Source: Chlorokybus atmophyticus
Taxonomy: Eukaryota; Streptophyta; Chlorokybophyceae; Chlorokybales; Chlorokybaceae
NCBI GenBank assembly: GCA_009103225.1
Contig: RHPI01003491.1
Span: 403,292 to 467,291, forward strand
DNA: 64,000 nucleotides
Reading direction: 5' to 3'
A model generated the notes under the pieces. That model saw only the letters and a program-made list of their open reading frames with translations, searched no databases and was not told the origin of the DNA. Positions 22,531-32,797 of the stretch are shown one piece after another. Positions within the stretch are counted from its first letter, which is position 1. Each line of letters begins with the position of its first letter. The position numbers and the translations under genes were made by a program.

Positions 22531-23630
22531 CCTTCACACTGAAGCTGAATTGGCTCCTCCACTTGTTGAGGAGAGCCTCGAGTTGCTCTCGAGTCTGGCC
22601 TGTGGCCAGCGATCCAATGGCGTGGAACCACGAGGTAGCGTTGGCGACCACTGGAATGTCTTCCACAGTGACTGCTGCCTGCTCCTCCATGTGGGCGGTC
22701 TCGAGGGCGGTGTGTGCTGCTTTGGTCTCTGAAAAGCGAGCAATCCACCCCCCAGCCAGGTGTTCGAGCTCCTGGAAGGACACATGGCGGTCCTGGAGAG
22801 CAAAGCACATTTCCAAGTACCACACCATGCTGTTCTGATCCATGGCGCGCCCTAACAACTGACACTGTTGACTGGTTGTTAGCGTGGAGCCTGTGATGCT
22901 GCCTGGAAAGAATCCCATAGCACGCTCGCGCTCACGAGCATTGGGTTCTTCCAGCTGTCCAGTGTTGGAGTCTAACACCATGCCGTCGCCTCCATTGCGG
23001 AATGCGTAGGAGCCCGGATAGGATACAAGTGTGGGTAGTGCGCGGCGCGGCTGAGTGGTGGTGGTCAAGGCGTGTGACCGGTTGCGCTGTGCGTCCAGGG
23101 TCCAGGATGTCATCGACGACGAGATTCCGTGGCCGATTGCTGTATTGGTACTCTGCCAGAAACAGGTCCTCCACAATGGCCAGGTTGGTCCACTTGGCGC
23201 GGACGCGGTGTGCGCGTGATCCATGACGCGCGGCGTTGATTTTGAGAGGATGCCCCAGCAAGGAGCATACTTGTCGATAGGCCTTGGCGACGTGATGCCG
23301 CTTGTCATCCTCAGAGTGCACATTCTCGACGACGTAGCCCAAGGGCCTAGCGACCTGACTGGTCTGCAAGAGTTTTATGACTCTCATCAGCTCCCAGAAC
23401 AGCTGTGAGCGAGGATCAGAGAGCCATTGGCCTCTGCCTGCCTTGGAGTGCCCTTGACACTCCCATCATGCTATCAGCAGGTCAATGTTGCCGACTGCCT
23501 GCAGGTGATCCTTGGTAATCCAGCGGATGTTCTGCGGCAGAGCCTTCTGGCTCCCTTGCAGTGCCGACAGCGGTAGCTGCTGCGGGTAGCGCTGGTGCAG
23601 CTGTCGTAAATGATGGCTCAGAGCCTCCTG
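22490..23630 (-). pseudogene. G1 C5 cytosine DNA methyltransferase, catalytic part
   Basis: This continues from 28419-28640, split from it by Cop-B. From 23630 downward: HHLRQLHQRYPQQLPLSALQ, then NIDLLIA, an in-frame UGA (23466-23468), then WECQGHSKAGRGQ (motif IV with catalytic Cys; E replaces the usual P) and DPRSQLFWELMRVIK. Next are GYVVENV (motif VI, about 23320-23341), GSRAHRVRAKWTNL (motif VIII, about 23182-23217), RRALPTLVSYPGSYAF (motif IX), RERERAMGFFPG and LGRAMDQNSMVWYL (motif X, about 22815-22857). Motif order I to X is unpermuted, and the last motifs resemble DNMT3-like enzymes. Besides the UGA there is a frameshift near 23080 (after DDILDPGR) and another near 22500 where RT begins. 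The family would methylate cytosine C5 in DNA. This copy is inactive, and its target is unknown. Confidence 0.85.
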
Positions 23631-24054
23631 TGTTGAAGGACTAGCATGCACATGTAGTTGAGGCAAGCATAGATGCACAGAGACAGAGCTACCGCCACCA
23701 GAGCATACACAAGTCACATCACATTCATCTATTACAAGTTGTCCGCTGGTTCTTATACCAGCCAGTTACACACACGTCTACGTTTGCAAGCACTGCGTAA
23801 GCTATACTTAGCCTTTTGAAGCGCTCTAAGCTGCGTTGTCTTCCTTACAACCAGAGCTTTTCAACAAGCTCTCACACGCCTAATATGAGTAAGTATACGC
23901 GGAGATACGAAGCAGTTAGTAAGGCTCCAGTCTGGAGTCCGGAGTCTGGTCCGACGATGCCATCTTGCTAAGTCCGGACCTAGTGCTCGTCCTTACGACC
24001 TTCTACTCCTGTGTGGAGGGTCGATGCTGATCGTATGTAGGAATACTCTCAACA
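23631..24054 (-). repeat. Cop-B 3' LTR
   Basis: 424 bp, same ends as the Cop-A LTR. It carries several private substitutions (for example at about 23818-23838 and 23870), so Cop-B is a separate insertion, not a recent copy of Cop-A. Confidence 0.93.
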
Positions 24055-24096
24055 CTCCCACGCGAGCAGCTTGACCTCCAACGCTTGCTCCTGTAG

Positions 24097-27000
24097 TCAA
24101 ACACAGATGCCAAGTCCTGCACAACAAGTCTTGAACTTGAGCGGTGACAATGGCTTTGTCATGAAGTCCGCCAGCATGCCCTCAGTGTTGCAGTACTGGA
24201 ACTCCACCTCCTTCCTTGTGACTCTGTCACGCACAAAGTGATGCATGACATCAATGTGCTTCGTCCTTGCCGAGGCGATAGGATGCTTCAACAACTTGAT
24301 GGCTCCTTGGTTGTCACAGTTGATGACGATGCACGCCATGGGGTGCTCCAAGTCTGCCATGAGCTTGCGAAGCCAGAGTGCCTCCTTCACTGCTGCTGCC
24401 GCTGCCATGTACTCAGCCTCTGATGTAGATGCTGCTGTTGTTGGCTGCAGCCTGCTGTTCCAGCTCACCACGCCTCCGTTCAGCTTGAAGACGTAGCCTG
24501 TAGTGGACCTCCTGCTGTTGAGGTCACCAGCAAAGTCCGAGTCGCAGTAGCCCTCCAACTCAGTGCTCCCGCTCCCAAACTTGATGCCAACTGTTGCGCT
24601 CCCAGCAACATAGCGTAGTACTCCCTTTGCTGCTCTCCAGTGCTCCATGCTCGGTGCAGACATGTAGCGAGCAAGTACTCCCACAGCATGTGCAACATCG
24701 GGACGTGTGCACACTGCCAGATAGAGCATGCTGCCTACCAGCTCACCATATGGATACTGAGCCTTGTCGAGTACCTCCTCATCCTTTGCCTTGATGAGGG
24801 CAGTGCCAAGTGCCAACGGTGTGGTCTTGGTCTTCGCTTCAGTGAGCCCAAACTTGGTGACGAGTCTTCTCACCATCTGCTCCTGACTGATCTTGATTGT
24901 GCGAGCCGCCCTGTCGCGCTCAATCACCATGCCAAGGAACCACTTGGCCTCTCCAAGATCACGAACTGAGAATGCTTGCTGCAAAGCAAGTTTCGTCTCC
25001 TGCAGGTGGTGCACCTGCCTGGCGGTGATGATGATATCATCAACATACACGAGCAGCCAGACCTTGTTGTCTGCATGGATGAAGAGCCCAGGGTCTGCAG
25101 AGGATGCGGTGAAGCCAAGTGCCTCCAGCTCCTTGGTGAGCTTGATGTGCCACATACGCGGTGCCTGTCGCAGCCCGTACAGTGCCTTGATCAGCTTGCA
25201 CGCTGTGCCTCTCTCCCCTTCTTCATATCCAGGTGGTTGCTCGATGAAGATCTCCTCCTCCAGCTCTCCGTAGAGGAAGGCAGTCTTCACATCCAGGTGA
25301 TGCAGCTCTAGGTCTTCAGCAGCAACCATAGCTAGCAGTGCACGGAAGGTGGTATGCTTACTTGCAGGTGCAAACACTTCGTTGAAGTCCACACCTTCCT
25401 GCTGCAAGAAGCCCTTTGCCACCAGTCTTGCCTTGTAGCGCTCAATGTTGCCCTGACCATCACGCTTCACCTTGAAGACCCATTTCACTGGAATGGTCTT
25501 CACTCCTTGCGGTAACTGCTCCAGTGACCAAGTGTTGTTGGCATGGAGTGACGCAATCTCCTCGTCCATAGCACGCTGCCATTGCTCCGCATCTGGTGCT
25601 AACAATGCCTCCTCGTAGGTGCTTGGCTCCTCATTCTGCACACTGGCGACGTGTGCCTTGTGTAGGAAGTCAGGTGCCTTTCTCTCCCTCACTGGGTATC
25701 TCCGAGCTGCGTGCTCCTGCTGCAGGTGCGACTGCTTGTCTGCTACAGTGGAGTCCTGCTCACCCTTATCGTCGATGATGGCCTTGCCTGTAGCCTCCAC
25801 TGTTTCAGGATGCTCCGGCTGTGCTTCATCTTCAGGAAAGAAGCCTGCTTCTGGTTGTGATAATCCCTCGTGGAAAACCACCTCTCTGCTCACGATGATC
25901 TTCTGAGTGTCCTCGAGCAAGATCCTGTAAGCCTTGGAACCCGGTTCATAGCCAACGAAGATGCCCTTCTTGCTGACCGGCTCCAGCTTGTGCCTGAGCT
26001 GTTTAGGCACTAGTGCATATGCCGTGCATCCAAACACACGCATACCACTCACATCTGGTGTGGCTCCATAGAAGTGCTCCCACGGAGTCTTCTGCTCTGA
26101 GCTCACCGGAGACCTGTTGCGGATGTAGTTGGCAGTGAGTACCGCCTCCTTCCACAAACTGTCTTCCATCTTTGTGTCGTTGAGCATGGCTCGAACACGC
26201 TCCAAGAGTGTCCTGTTGAGGCGTTCAGCTGCTCCATTCTGCTGCGGGGTGTAGGGTGCCGTTGTCTCGTGGCGTATGCCCTTGCTGGCGAAGAACTCCT
26301 TCAACTCCTTGTTGATGTACTCCCCTCCTCGATCACTCCTCATTGCCTTCATCTTGTTGCCAGACTGGGTCTCCAACAAGGCCACAACTGTGCGCACAGC
26401 TCCAGCAACTTCTGACTTCAGCGTCAATGGAAAGATGATGGACAGCTTGCTGTAGTCGTCGAGGAATGTAGCAAAGTACCTGGCCCCTCCCTTCGCCACA
26501 ATGCGCATAGGGCCACAGACATCCATGTGCACAAGCTCGCAAGGATGCTGACTGCTAGAAGAGGATGATGGGAATGGCATAGCATGCTGCTTTGCAACCA
26601 GGCATGGTTCACAAAGTGCACCTGATGCATTCTTGAGTTCTTCTGTGCTGAGATGGATGCCCTTGACCATCTTCTCAGCGACAAGGCGAGTGAGGTTGAC
26701 GTAGCTGAGATGCCCGAACCTTCGATGCCACAATGTTGGCGACTCCTTGTCCTTCACCACCATGGCTTGAATGTCTCTGTCTTGAGGCTGCTCCACGTGG
26801 TAGAGCCCTCCCGGATCAGCGATTCCAACCATGTGCACGACCCCGTCAAGGATGACTGAGCAGCCACCCTTCCGAAATAGGATCTCCGCGCCTAAGCGCT
26901 CCGCAACCCTCACAGAGAATAGACTCGCAATAGCCTTAGGAACATGCAGGACGTTGCGTAACAACACCTCGCGTAGTGTGTTACCAACCTTGCACTGGAG

Positions 27001-27984
27001 TCGCACGTTGCCAACTCCCTCAGCCACCAGTACTTCGCCACCGAAGCCCGCCACCTTGATTGTGGACGTCAGCTTCCTGTAGCCCTCCATCACCTCCTTG
27101 TTTGGTGTGAGATGACGATCGCAGCCAGAGTCCACCACCCAGAAAGCTGTGCCCGCCCTCGAACTGGATGCAGTGAAGGCGACATGTTTCTCCTTGTGTT
27201 GGTGCTCGTTGCCGCTGTTGCTGGTGCTTGCTCTAGGTTGCCCCTGTTGTTTCCTCCTACAGTCCTTCACAATGTGCCCCTTCCAACCACACCAGTGGCA
27301 TGTGAGGTCTTTGTGACGAGGATTGCCTGGCTTGTTGCCCTTGTACTTCTCTTCATGGTTGCTCTTCTTTGCGTGCTTGCCGGTGTAGAAGGCGACGGCA
27401 TCCGCTTGCTCGTCCTTCTTCACAACCCTCTGCTCCACGGTGAGCAGCTTCGGTAGCACATCGTCCAACGTCAACTCCGATGATGACGTCTCCAGCAGGG
27501 TTGCGACGACCTCGTACTCTGCTGGTAGCCCTGCAACAATGGCCAGCACTACCTCCGTCTCCCCCATGTTGTGGCCGACGTTGATGAGGTCCGCCCACAG
27601 CTCTCTCGCGCGCGCAACATACTTTGTGATGGGTTCTGCTGCCTCCTTCCTGAGTGCGCTGAGCTGCTTGCGTAGATGCAACTTTCTGGCATTGTTCTTG
27701 GCTCTGAAAACGGCTGATAGCTTTTCCCAAGCTTGTCTACCATCTTCACATGCAGTGAGCATGGGAAAGTGATGCGGTTTGCTGTTCAACACAAGCAAAG
27801 AGTGTGCTTCTGCTGAATGCTCTGACCACACAGTGTTCGCTCCTGGTGTTGGTGGTGGTGCCTTCGGATCAACGTACTTCCACACCTTCTTGTGGATGAG
27901 CAAGGCCTTCATCTCCACGCACCATGTGTTGTAGTTGTCGGTGTCCAGCTTTGCAATCTGCCCCTTGTCGTAGGTCGCCTCCAT
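24097..27984 (-). CDS. Cop-B Gag-Pol polyprotein
   Basis: 1295 residues, uninterrupted, the same length as Cop-A and differing from it at few residues (for example RRKQQ versus RKKQQ after the zinc knuckle, GVGNV versus GVGDV, and ELKNAS versus ELKTAS). All PR, INT, RT (YVDD) and RNase H motifs are present. The extended upstream ATG of Cop-A is blocked here by a stop, which supports the MEATYDKG start. It is potentially functional if the unseen remainder of its 5' LTR is intact. Confidence 0.93.
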   Translation of the reverse strand: MEATYDKGQIAKLDTDNYNTWCVEMKALLIHKKVWKYVDPKAPPPTPGANTVWSEHSAEAHSLLVLNSKPHHFPMLTACEDGRQAWEKLSAVFRAKNNARKLHLRKQLSALRKEAAEPITKYVARARELWADLINVGHNMGETEVVLAIVAGLPAEYEVVATLLETSSSELTLDDVLPKLLTVEQRVVKKDEQADAVAFYTGKHAKKSNHEEKYKGNKPGNPRHKDLTCHWCGWKGHIVKDCRRKQQGQPRASTSNSGNEHQHKEKHVAFTASSSRAGTAFWVVDSGCDRHLTPNKEVMEGYRKLTSTIKVAGFGGEVLVAEGVGNVRLQCKVGNTLREVLLRNVLHVPKAIASLFSVRVAERLGAEILFRKGGCSVILDGVVHMVGIADPGGLYHVEQPQDRDIQAMVVKDKESPTLWHRRFGHLSYVNLTRLVAEKMVKGIHLSTEELKNASGALCEPCLVAKQHAMPFPSSSSSSQHPCELVHMDVCGPMRIVAKGGARYFATFLDDYSKLSIIFPLTLKSEVAGAVRTVVALLETQSGNKMKAMRSDRGGEYINKELKEFFASKGIRHETTAPYTPQQNGAAERLNRTLLERVRAMLNDTKMEDSLWKEAVLTANYIRNRSPVSSEQKTPWEHFYGATPDVSGMRVFGCTAYALVPKQLRHKLEPVSKKGIFVGYEPGSKAYRILLEDTQKIIVSREVVFHEGLSQPEAGFFPEDEAQPEHPETVEATGKAIIDDKGEQDSTVADKQSHLQQEHAARRYPVRERKAPDFLHKAHVASVQNEEPSTYEEALLAPDAEQWQRAMDEEIASLHANNTWSLEQLPQGVKTIPVKWVFKVKRDGQGNIERYKARLVAKGFLQQEGVDFNEVFAPASKHTTFRALLAMVAAEDLELHHLDVKTAFLYGELEEEIFIEQPPGYEEGERGTACKLIKALYGLRQAPRMWHIKLTKELEALGFTASSADPGLFIHADNKVWLLVYVDDIIITARQVHHLQETKLALQQAFSVRDLGEAKWFLGMVIERDRAARTIKISQEQMVRRLVTKFGLTEAKTKTTPLALGTALIKAKDEEVLDKAQYPYGELVGSMLYLAVCTRPDVAHAVGVLARYMSAPSMEHWRAAKGVLRYVAGSATVGIKFGSGSTELEGYCDSDFAGDLNSRRSTTGYVFKLNGGVVSWNSRLQPTTAASTSEAEYMAAAAAVKEALWLRKLMADLEHPMACIVINCDNQGAIKLLKHPIASARTKHIDVMHHFVRDRVTRKEVEFQYCNTEGMLADFMTKPLSPLKFKTCCAGLGICV

Positions 27985-28099
27985 TTCTGTCGAGCCTGCC
28001 TTTCTTGCAGTTGACACCCAAGGCTCTGCTACCAACAAGCTACCGTAGTGTAGAACTATTATGCACTCAAGCTAGTCTCACACTCCTCCAGCGTAGTGT

Positions 28100-28111
28100 G
28101 GGCCCATAACC
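28100..28111 (-). other. Cop-B primer-binding site, half-tRNA type
   Basis: GGTTATGGGCCC on the element strand, immediately next to the 5' LTR, identical to Cop-A and Cop-C. Confidence 0.75.
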
Positions 28112-28246
28112 TGTTGAAGGACTAGCATGCACATGTAGTTGAGGCAAGCATAGATGCACAGAGACAGAGCTACCGCCACCAGAGCATACACAAGTCACAT
28201 CACATTCATCTATTACAAGTTGTCCGCTGGTTCTTATACCAGCCAG
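28112..28246 (-). repeat. Cop-B 5' LTR, truncated by gap
   Basis: The first 135 bp (plus-strand order) of a 424-bp LTR. The remaining ~289 bp plus a target duplication would exceed the 172-N gap, so the gap size or the join is wrong. Confidence 0.9.
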
Positions 28247-28418
28247 NNNNNNNNNNNNNNNNNNNNNNNNNNNNNNNNNNNNNNNNNNNNNNNNNNNNNN
28301 NNNNNNNNNNNNNNNNNNNNNNNNNNNNNNNNNNNNNNNNNNNNNNNNNNNNNNNNNNNNNNNNNNNNNNNNNNNNNNNNNNNNNNNNNNNNNNNNNNNN
28401 NNNNNNNNNNNNNNNNNN
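28247..28418. other. assembly gap (172 N)
   Basis: A run of N inside the Cop-B 5' LTR. Sequence right of the gap re-enters G1 about 110 bp upstream of where it left off. Confidence 0.99.
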
Positions 28419-29652
28419 AGCGGATGTCCTGCGGTAGAGCCTTCTGGCTCCCTTGCAGTGCCGACAGTGGTAGCTGCTGCGGGTAGCGCTGGTGCACCTG
28501 TCGTAAATGATGGCTCAGAGCCTCCAGTGCATGAGGGTTAGGGTCACAGTAGAGGTACTTGGTGACTGTTGTTCCTGTGTTGAGGACAGCCGCAAGCCCA
28601 CTGCCTATGCCTCCGAACAGCTCCAGCACGGTGATGCCTTGTTGTCGGCGGAACATGTGGAACTCCACAACTCCAGCAGCTATGTGGTACTGCTCCTGCA
28701 CGGTAGCCTGGTCTTTGTAGACAGGGAAGTGTGCAGTGAGCTGAGGCCTGGTCAGTAGCATGTGTGCTGCTACTTGTGCGCTCCAGCGACGCTCGGATGG
28801 CTCCTGAAAGGCCACTTCTTTGGTGACAGTCTCCTGAGACTCATCGTACGGTGTAGGAGAGTCTTCTTCAGAGTTTAGGCTCGGGCTCGAGCTCGTTGCA
28901 GTTGTCCTCGGCTGCGTTCGGGCACGAGGCACACGTGAGCTTTCTGTAGGACTGTAGGTGGCTGCTGCGGTCGACCTTCGTTGCGAGCGGGCCTTGGCCA
29001 CCAGCTCGAGAGGTAGGAATCCCTGCTCCTCTCCATCATCCTCATCCCAATGCGGTCGAAACCATGCCTGCTCAGTCCAGCAGTCCATCCGCATGCCGAC
29101 AGGGAAGTTGAAGTCCTGTCCCAGCAGTAGGTCAAATGACCCGGCATCGGTGACCACACACCTGTGTACAATCTCGGTGCTGTGGGAAGGGTTTAGTCCT
29201 GTGAGGCGGATGCTCACAGTCTGCTTGGTAAGGCCGAGCACCTTGTCGCGGTTGCCGTTTGCGGTGTTCAGCTGGTAGGGACAGGGAAGCAGCTCAGCGC
29301 TGGTGATGCCGAGATCTCGTGCGAGGTAGCGCCCAATGATGACAGGCTGTGCTCCAGTGTCCAGCATCACGCATTTGAGTGCCCGACCATTGACGGTCAC
29401 GTGCTTGCCTTGGTTGGCGATCATGGCTGCATTGGCGTTGATGCGCAGCCTCTTAAAACGACGGAACTTCTTGCGTGGAAAGGCTGTTGCTTCTCTCTCA
29501 TCTGCGGGGCCTGACCGTAGGGCAGCCAGGGCTCCTCTGCCTGATGGATCTTGTGGGCCTCCTTGTCCTCGGCTTTGTCCAAACCATCCTTGTCGCGGTT
29601 GCTGGTACATGCGTGGTGGCCTAGGCACTGGTGGTGCTGCTGCAACCTGTCA
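28419..29652 (-). pseudogene. G1 aspartic protease and methyltransferase N-part
   Basis: The frame opens just after a TGA near 29655 and runs to the gap. It starts with a Pro/Arg/Gln-rich linker (RPPRMYQQPRQGW). The retroviral-type protease follows, with CVMLDTGAQPVI (active-site DTGA, about 29337-29370) and SFDLLLGQDF. A Ser/Thr-rich spacer leads to methyltransferase motif I, TVLELFGGIGSGLAAVL (about 28590-28640), then KYLYCDPNPHALEAL (motif II region) and HHLRQVHQRYPQQLPL. The frame is -1 relative to gag, with about 230 nt of overlap. That would suit a programmed -1 shift, but I find no clear heptanucleotide slip site, so a mutation is equally likely. This part alone has no stop. It is called a pseudogene because the continuation is broken. 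Confidence 0.85.
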
Positions 29653-32241
29653 AGTGGAGGTGCAGGAGGGTTGACCCTCTGTGCAGCTGTTGTCATGCCA
29701 GGAGGAGTGGCCAGTGGCGGTGGCGGGAACCCTGGAGGACCTGGTGTTTGCGGGACTGCCTCTCGTGTAGCCTGCTCCTCTGCATAGGTCCATCGCACAG
29801 CATGGGCCGCCTCTCTGACTAGTGTACCTTCCCATGTAGCCGTCGCATTGTTGTTCACGTCTATCCAGCGATGGTTCTGAGGCATGGGTTGCAGGTACAC
29901 TGCGCGTAGGAGCCGCGCTCTCATGTCGTGAGTGATGGTGGGCACCCTGAGGATCCCTGCCATGTAAGCATCCCATCTGCCGTTGACCACTCCCACTTCC
30001 AGCACTGTTATTGCTCGTGCGCGTACAGTGAGGCGGGTCTCTGGCTGGTGGACATGCTGCTCGTAAGCAGCGGCGATGCGCCTGCGCTGACGTCCTGCCT
30101 CCACTCTTGACAAACTCAGTATAGCCTCCAGAGCTCCCTCCAGAGTGTCAGTGGCGGCGGAAGCCACTTCATCATAGGCTTGCCGTATGGAGCGAAGGAA
30201 TGCGTCCACCCACGCTATTCTGGCGCCGAAAGCGAACAACGGGACTGCGGGTTGGTTGGTGACCAGCCACGTCACTAACCGTGCGCGTGCCGCGTTGCCA
30301 TTGTCTCGCATCCCAAGCATCTGCCGAAGTCCAATGCCTTCTTGTCGATGCAGCATGGTTGCTTGTCGTACCAGAGCAGTGCGTAGTTGTTGCTCTCCAA
30401 CCAGTCCTGCTCCATCTTTTTGTGTACACCCTTGTGGTGTACGGTAGCCCCTCCCTGGCTCCCTTTGCTCCTCAAGTAGATCCTCCACCAGCGCAGGCAG
30501 CAACGGGGCGATCACCCCCCTGGTTTGTTGAGCCAACGCCCTCGCTTGGTCAGAGTTGGTCTCGACGAAGAGCGGAGTAGTGCTGGAGGATGGACCAGCA
30601 GCTGGTGACTGAGGTACTGATGCACGCGTAGCTTCAAGAGCTTGTTCACGTGCAGCAATGGCGGCAGCTTGATCCTGTCGCCAATGATACGCTTGTTCCA
30701 GTGCGTGGTAGCGCTGATGAAGGCGAGCGGTTGTAGGAGGTCCGAGTGCTTCATCAGTGCCCAAAGACAGGTCGGCTGCGTCGGCGATGCGCTGCTGGAC
30801 GGTGTCTCGGCGGTCCCGATACGTGTCCAGCGGGCTGGGTTCAAAGGTGGTGGTTGGCATGCGTGCAGGCTGGCGCGGGGCGGTTTGCATGTTGTTGTGC
30901 AACACCCAGAACAGCTGCAGGGCCAACTCCAACACTATAGGTGGGCTGTAGCTGATCAAAAACACCCTGTCACGCATCGGAAGTGCGGTGCCAGCAAGGA
31001 TCTCATCTTCCAACTGGTGTTGAATGAGGGCTGGAAGGGTGTGAACCTCTGGTAGCGGGAAGACGCGATCATCGCGGGCGACACGCGTGGTGCGCTCCCC
31101 CCCCCCCCCGACCGAAGCGATGGTAGTGGGGTCTGCTCCGCGCAGGATGGTCTCCCATGCTCGCTCAGCTTGCTGACCAGTTGGGACAGCCTGAGTGACG
31201 TCGAGAGCGGGCAGAGTGGCTGCGCGCGTCGCTGCAGAGATAGCGGGCTCGACAATGGCAATTGTGGCAGTTGCGACGGTACCGGTCAGTGGTGCGAGTG
31301 TGGTCTCAATGCCTACGGACAGCGGCACTGCTGCAGTGGAAAGTGCACCGCCCACTGGTGCAGATTCGGTAGAGATGGCGGCTGTTGCCATTGTGCTCAC
31401 CAGTGTCGGCGTCACGGTGTTCATCGGTGTACTCGGTTGTGGTGCAACTGGAGTGGGTGCTGCTGACGTTGGTGGAGTCGACGTTGTAGCCGGTGTGGCT
31501 GCTGCTGCGGAGGCAGCACCACTGGTGGCTTCGGAGGAGGTGCCTGCTGATGTTGTTGCAGCTTCCCCTCGTACTCGTCGTGATGGTTGCACGCGGGACG
31601 GAGTGTTCCTGTCTCTCTCGCGTTTTGCAACCATCAGCGCCCATCGGGCAGCGTAGCAGGCGCGGTAGTCCTGCTCCTTGTCTTCCTCCAAGCGTGCCAT
31701 ATGCGCCATGAGGGCTGCCATATGGTCATCAGCTGGTGGGTTGGCTGAAGCCTTGGCGGCAACAGCAGCAGCGCGCGGACGTGTCTCTGGTCCCTTACGC
31801 TGAGGAGGTCTGTTCTTCCCCCTGTAGCATTGCTCTTCCTTGCGAACACTGGCATTGTCGTTGTTGTTACTGCCACCAGCGTTGTTGCTGTTGTGGGCTC
31901 CAGTGTTGTTGCTGTTGTAGCCACTGAAGTGGTTGCCAGTGTGGCCTCCAGTGTTGTTGCTGTTGTAGCCACCGGAGTAGTTGTGGTTGTAGATGTTGGC
32001 GGGCCTCAACTCTGGGAACTTGAGCCAGCAGACTGACTCCAAATGACCAGTCTTGTGACAGTGGTCGCAAAGCAAAGTTGAGTATTCTTCGGTGCACTCC
32101 TTTTGGTAGTGCCCATGCCGTCCACAGCGATGACACAGCACAGGGGCAGCAAGTGCAGCATGAGCTGACCGTTTCCCTTTGTCGCGTGCTGGTGGAGCGT
32201 CCCGGCCACGGTTGCGGCGAGGAGGCTCGGCTGTCGTGCTG
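29421..32241 (-). pseudogene. G1 Gag, C-terminal two-thirds (zinc knuckles and unassigned module)
   Basis: Continues the gag frame of 38335-37158 once Cop-C is removed. Joined with a single copy of the target duplication, the two pieces give 3999 nt, a 1332-residue frame without a stop. It has two CCHC knuckles (CHRCGRHGHYQKEC and CDHCHKTGHLESVC, about 32140-32030) and an Asn/Gly repeat region (GYNSNNTG and relatives). An Ala/Thr/Ser/Pro-rich low-complexity stretch (about 31650-31200) follows. Then comes a roughly 450-residue, Arg/Ala/Glu/Leu-rich, probably helical region (about 31150-29760) that I cannot assign. Zinc knuckles bind the element RNA; the large extra module has no counterpart I know in ordinary Gypsy Gags. 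The frame is uninterrupted apart from Cop-C. Confidence 0.8.
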
Positions 32242-32246
32242 ACTAC

Positions 32247-32670
32247 TGTTGAGAGTATTCCTACATACGATCAGCATCGACCCTCCACACAGGAGTAGAA
32301 GGTCGTAAGGACGAGCACTAGGTCCGGACTTAGCAAGATGGCATCGTCGGACCAGACTCCGGACTCCAGACTGGAGCCTTACTAACTGCTTCGTATCTCC
32401 GCGTATACCTACTCATATTAGGCGTGTAAGAGCTTGTTGGAAAGCTCTGGTTGTAAGAAAGACAACACAGCTTAGAGCGCGTTAAAAGGCTAAGTATAGC
32501 TTACGCAGTACTTGCAAACGTAGACGTGTGTCTAACTGGCTGGTATAAGAACCAGCGGACAACTTGTAATAGATGAATGTGATGTGACTTGTGTATGCTC
32601 TGGTGGCGGTAGCTCTGTCTCTGTGTGTCTATGCTTGCCTCAGCTACATGTGCATGCTAGTCCTTCAACA
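32247..32670 (+). repeat. Cop-C 5' LTR
   Basis: 424 bp from TGTTGAGAG to CTTCAACA. It differs from its 3' partner at scattered single bases (for example 32408, 32511, 32531). Confidence 0.95.
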
Positions 32671-32682
32671 GGTTATGGGCCC
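32671..32682 (+). other. Cop-C primer-binding site, half-tRNA type
   Basis: GGTTATGGGCCC directly after the 5' LTR, complementary to the initiator tRNA-Met anticodon stem-loop. Confidence 0.75.
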
Positions 32683-32797
32683 ACACTACGCTCGAGGAGT
32701 GTGAGACAAGCTTGTGTGCATAGTAGTTCTACACTACGGTAGCTTGTTGGTAGCAGAGCCTTGGGTGTCAACTGCAAGAAAGGCAGGCTCGACAGAA

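Larger units (their letters stand above)
23631..28246 (-). mobile_element. Cop-B: Ty1/Copia element, 5' LTR cut by assembly gap
   Basis: Nearly identical to Cop-A and in the same orientation. The complete 3' LTR is 23631-24054, the intact polyprotein follows, and the 5' LTR starts at 28112 and runs into N at 28247. The 5 bp before the left LTR are TCCTG, but the matching duplication on the right cannot be seen. It lies within the methyltransferase coding region of G1. Confidence 0.93.

Noticed and set aside
22490-23323. Considered as a stand-alone host methyltransferase gene
   Set aside because: It is collinear with Gypsy protease upstream and Gypsy RT downstream on the same strand, has no introns or start, and its N-part is fused to the protease frame.
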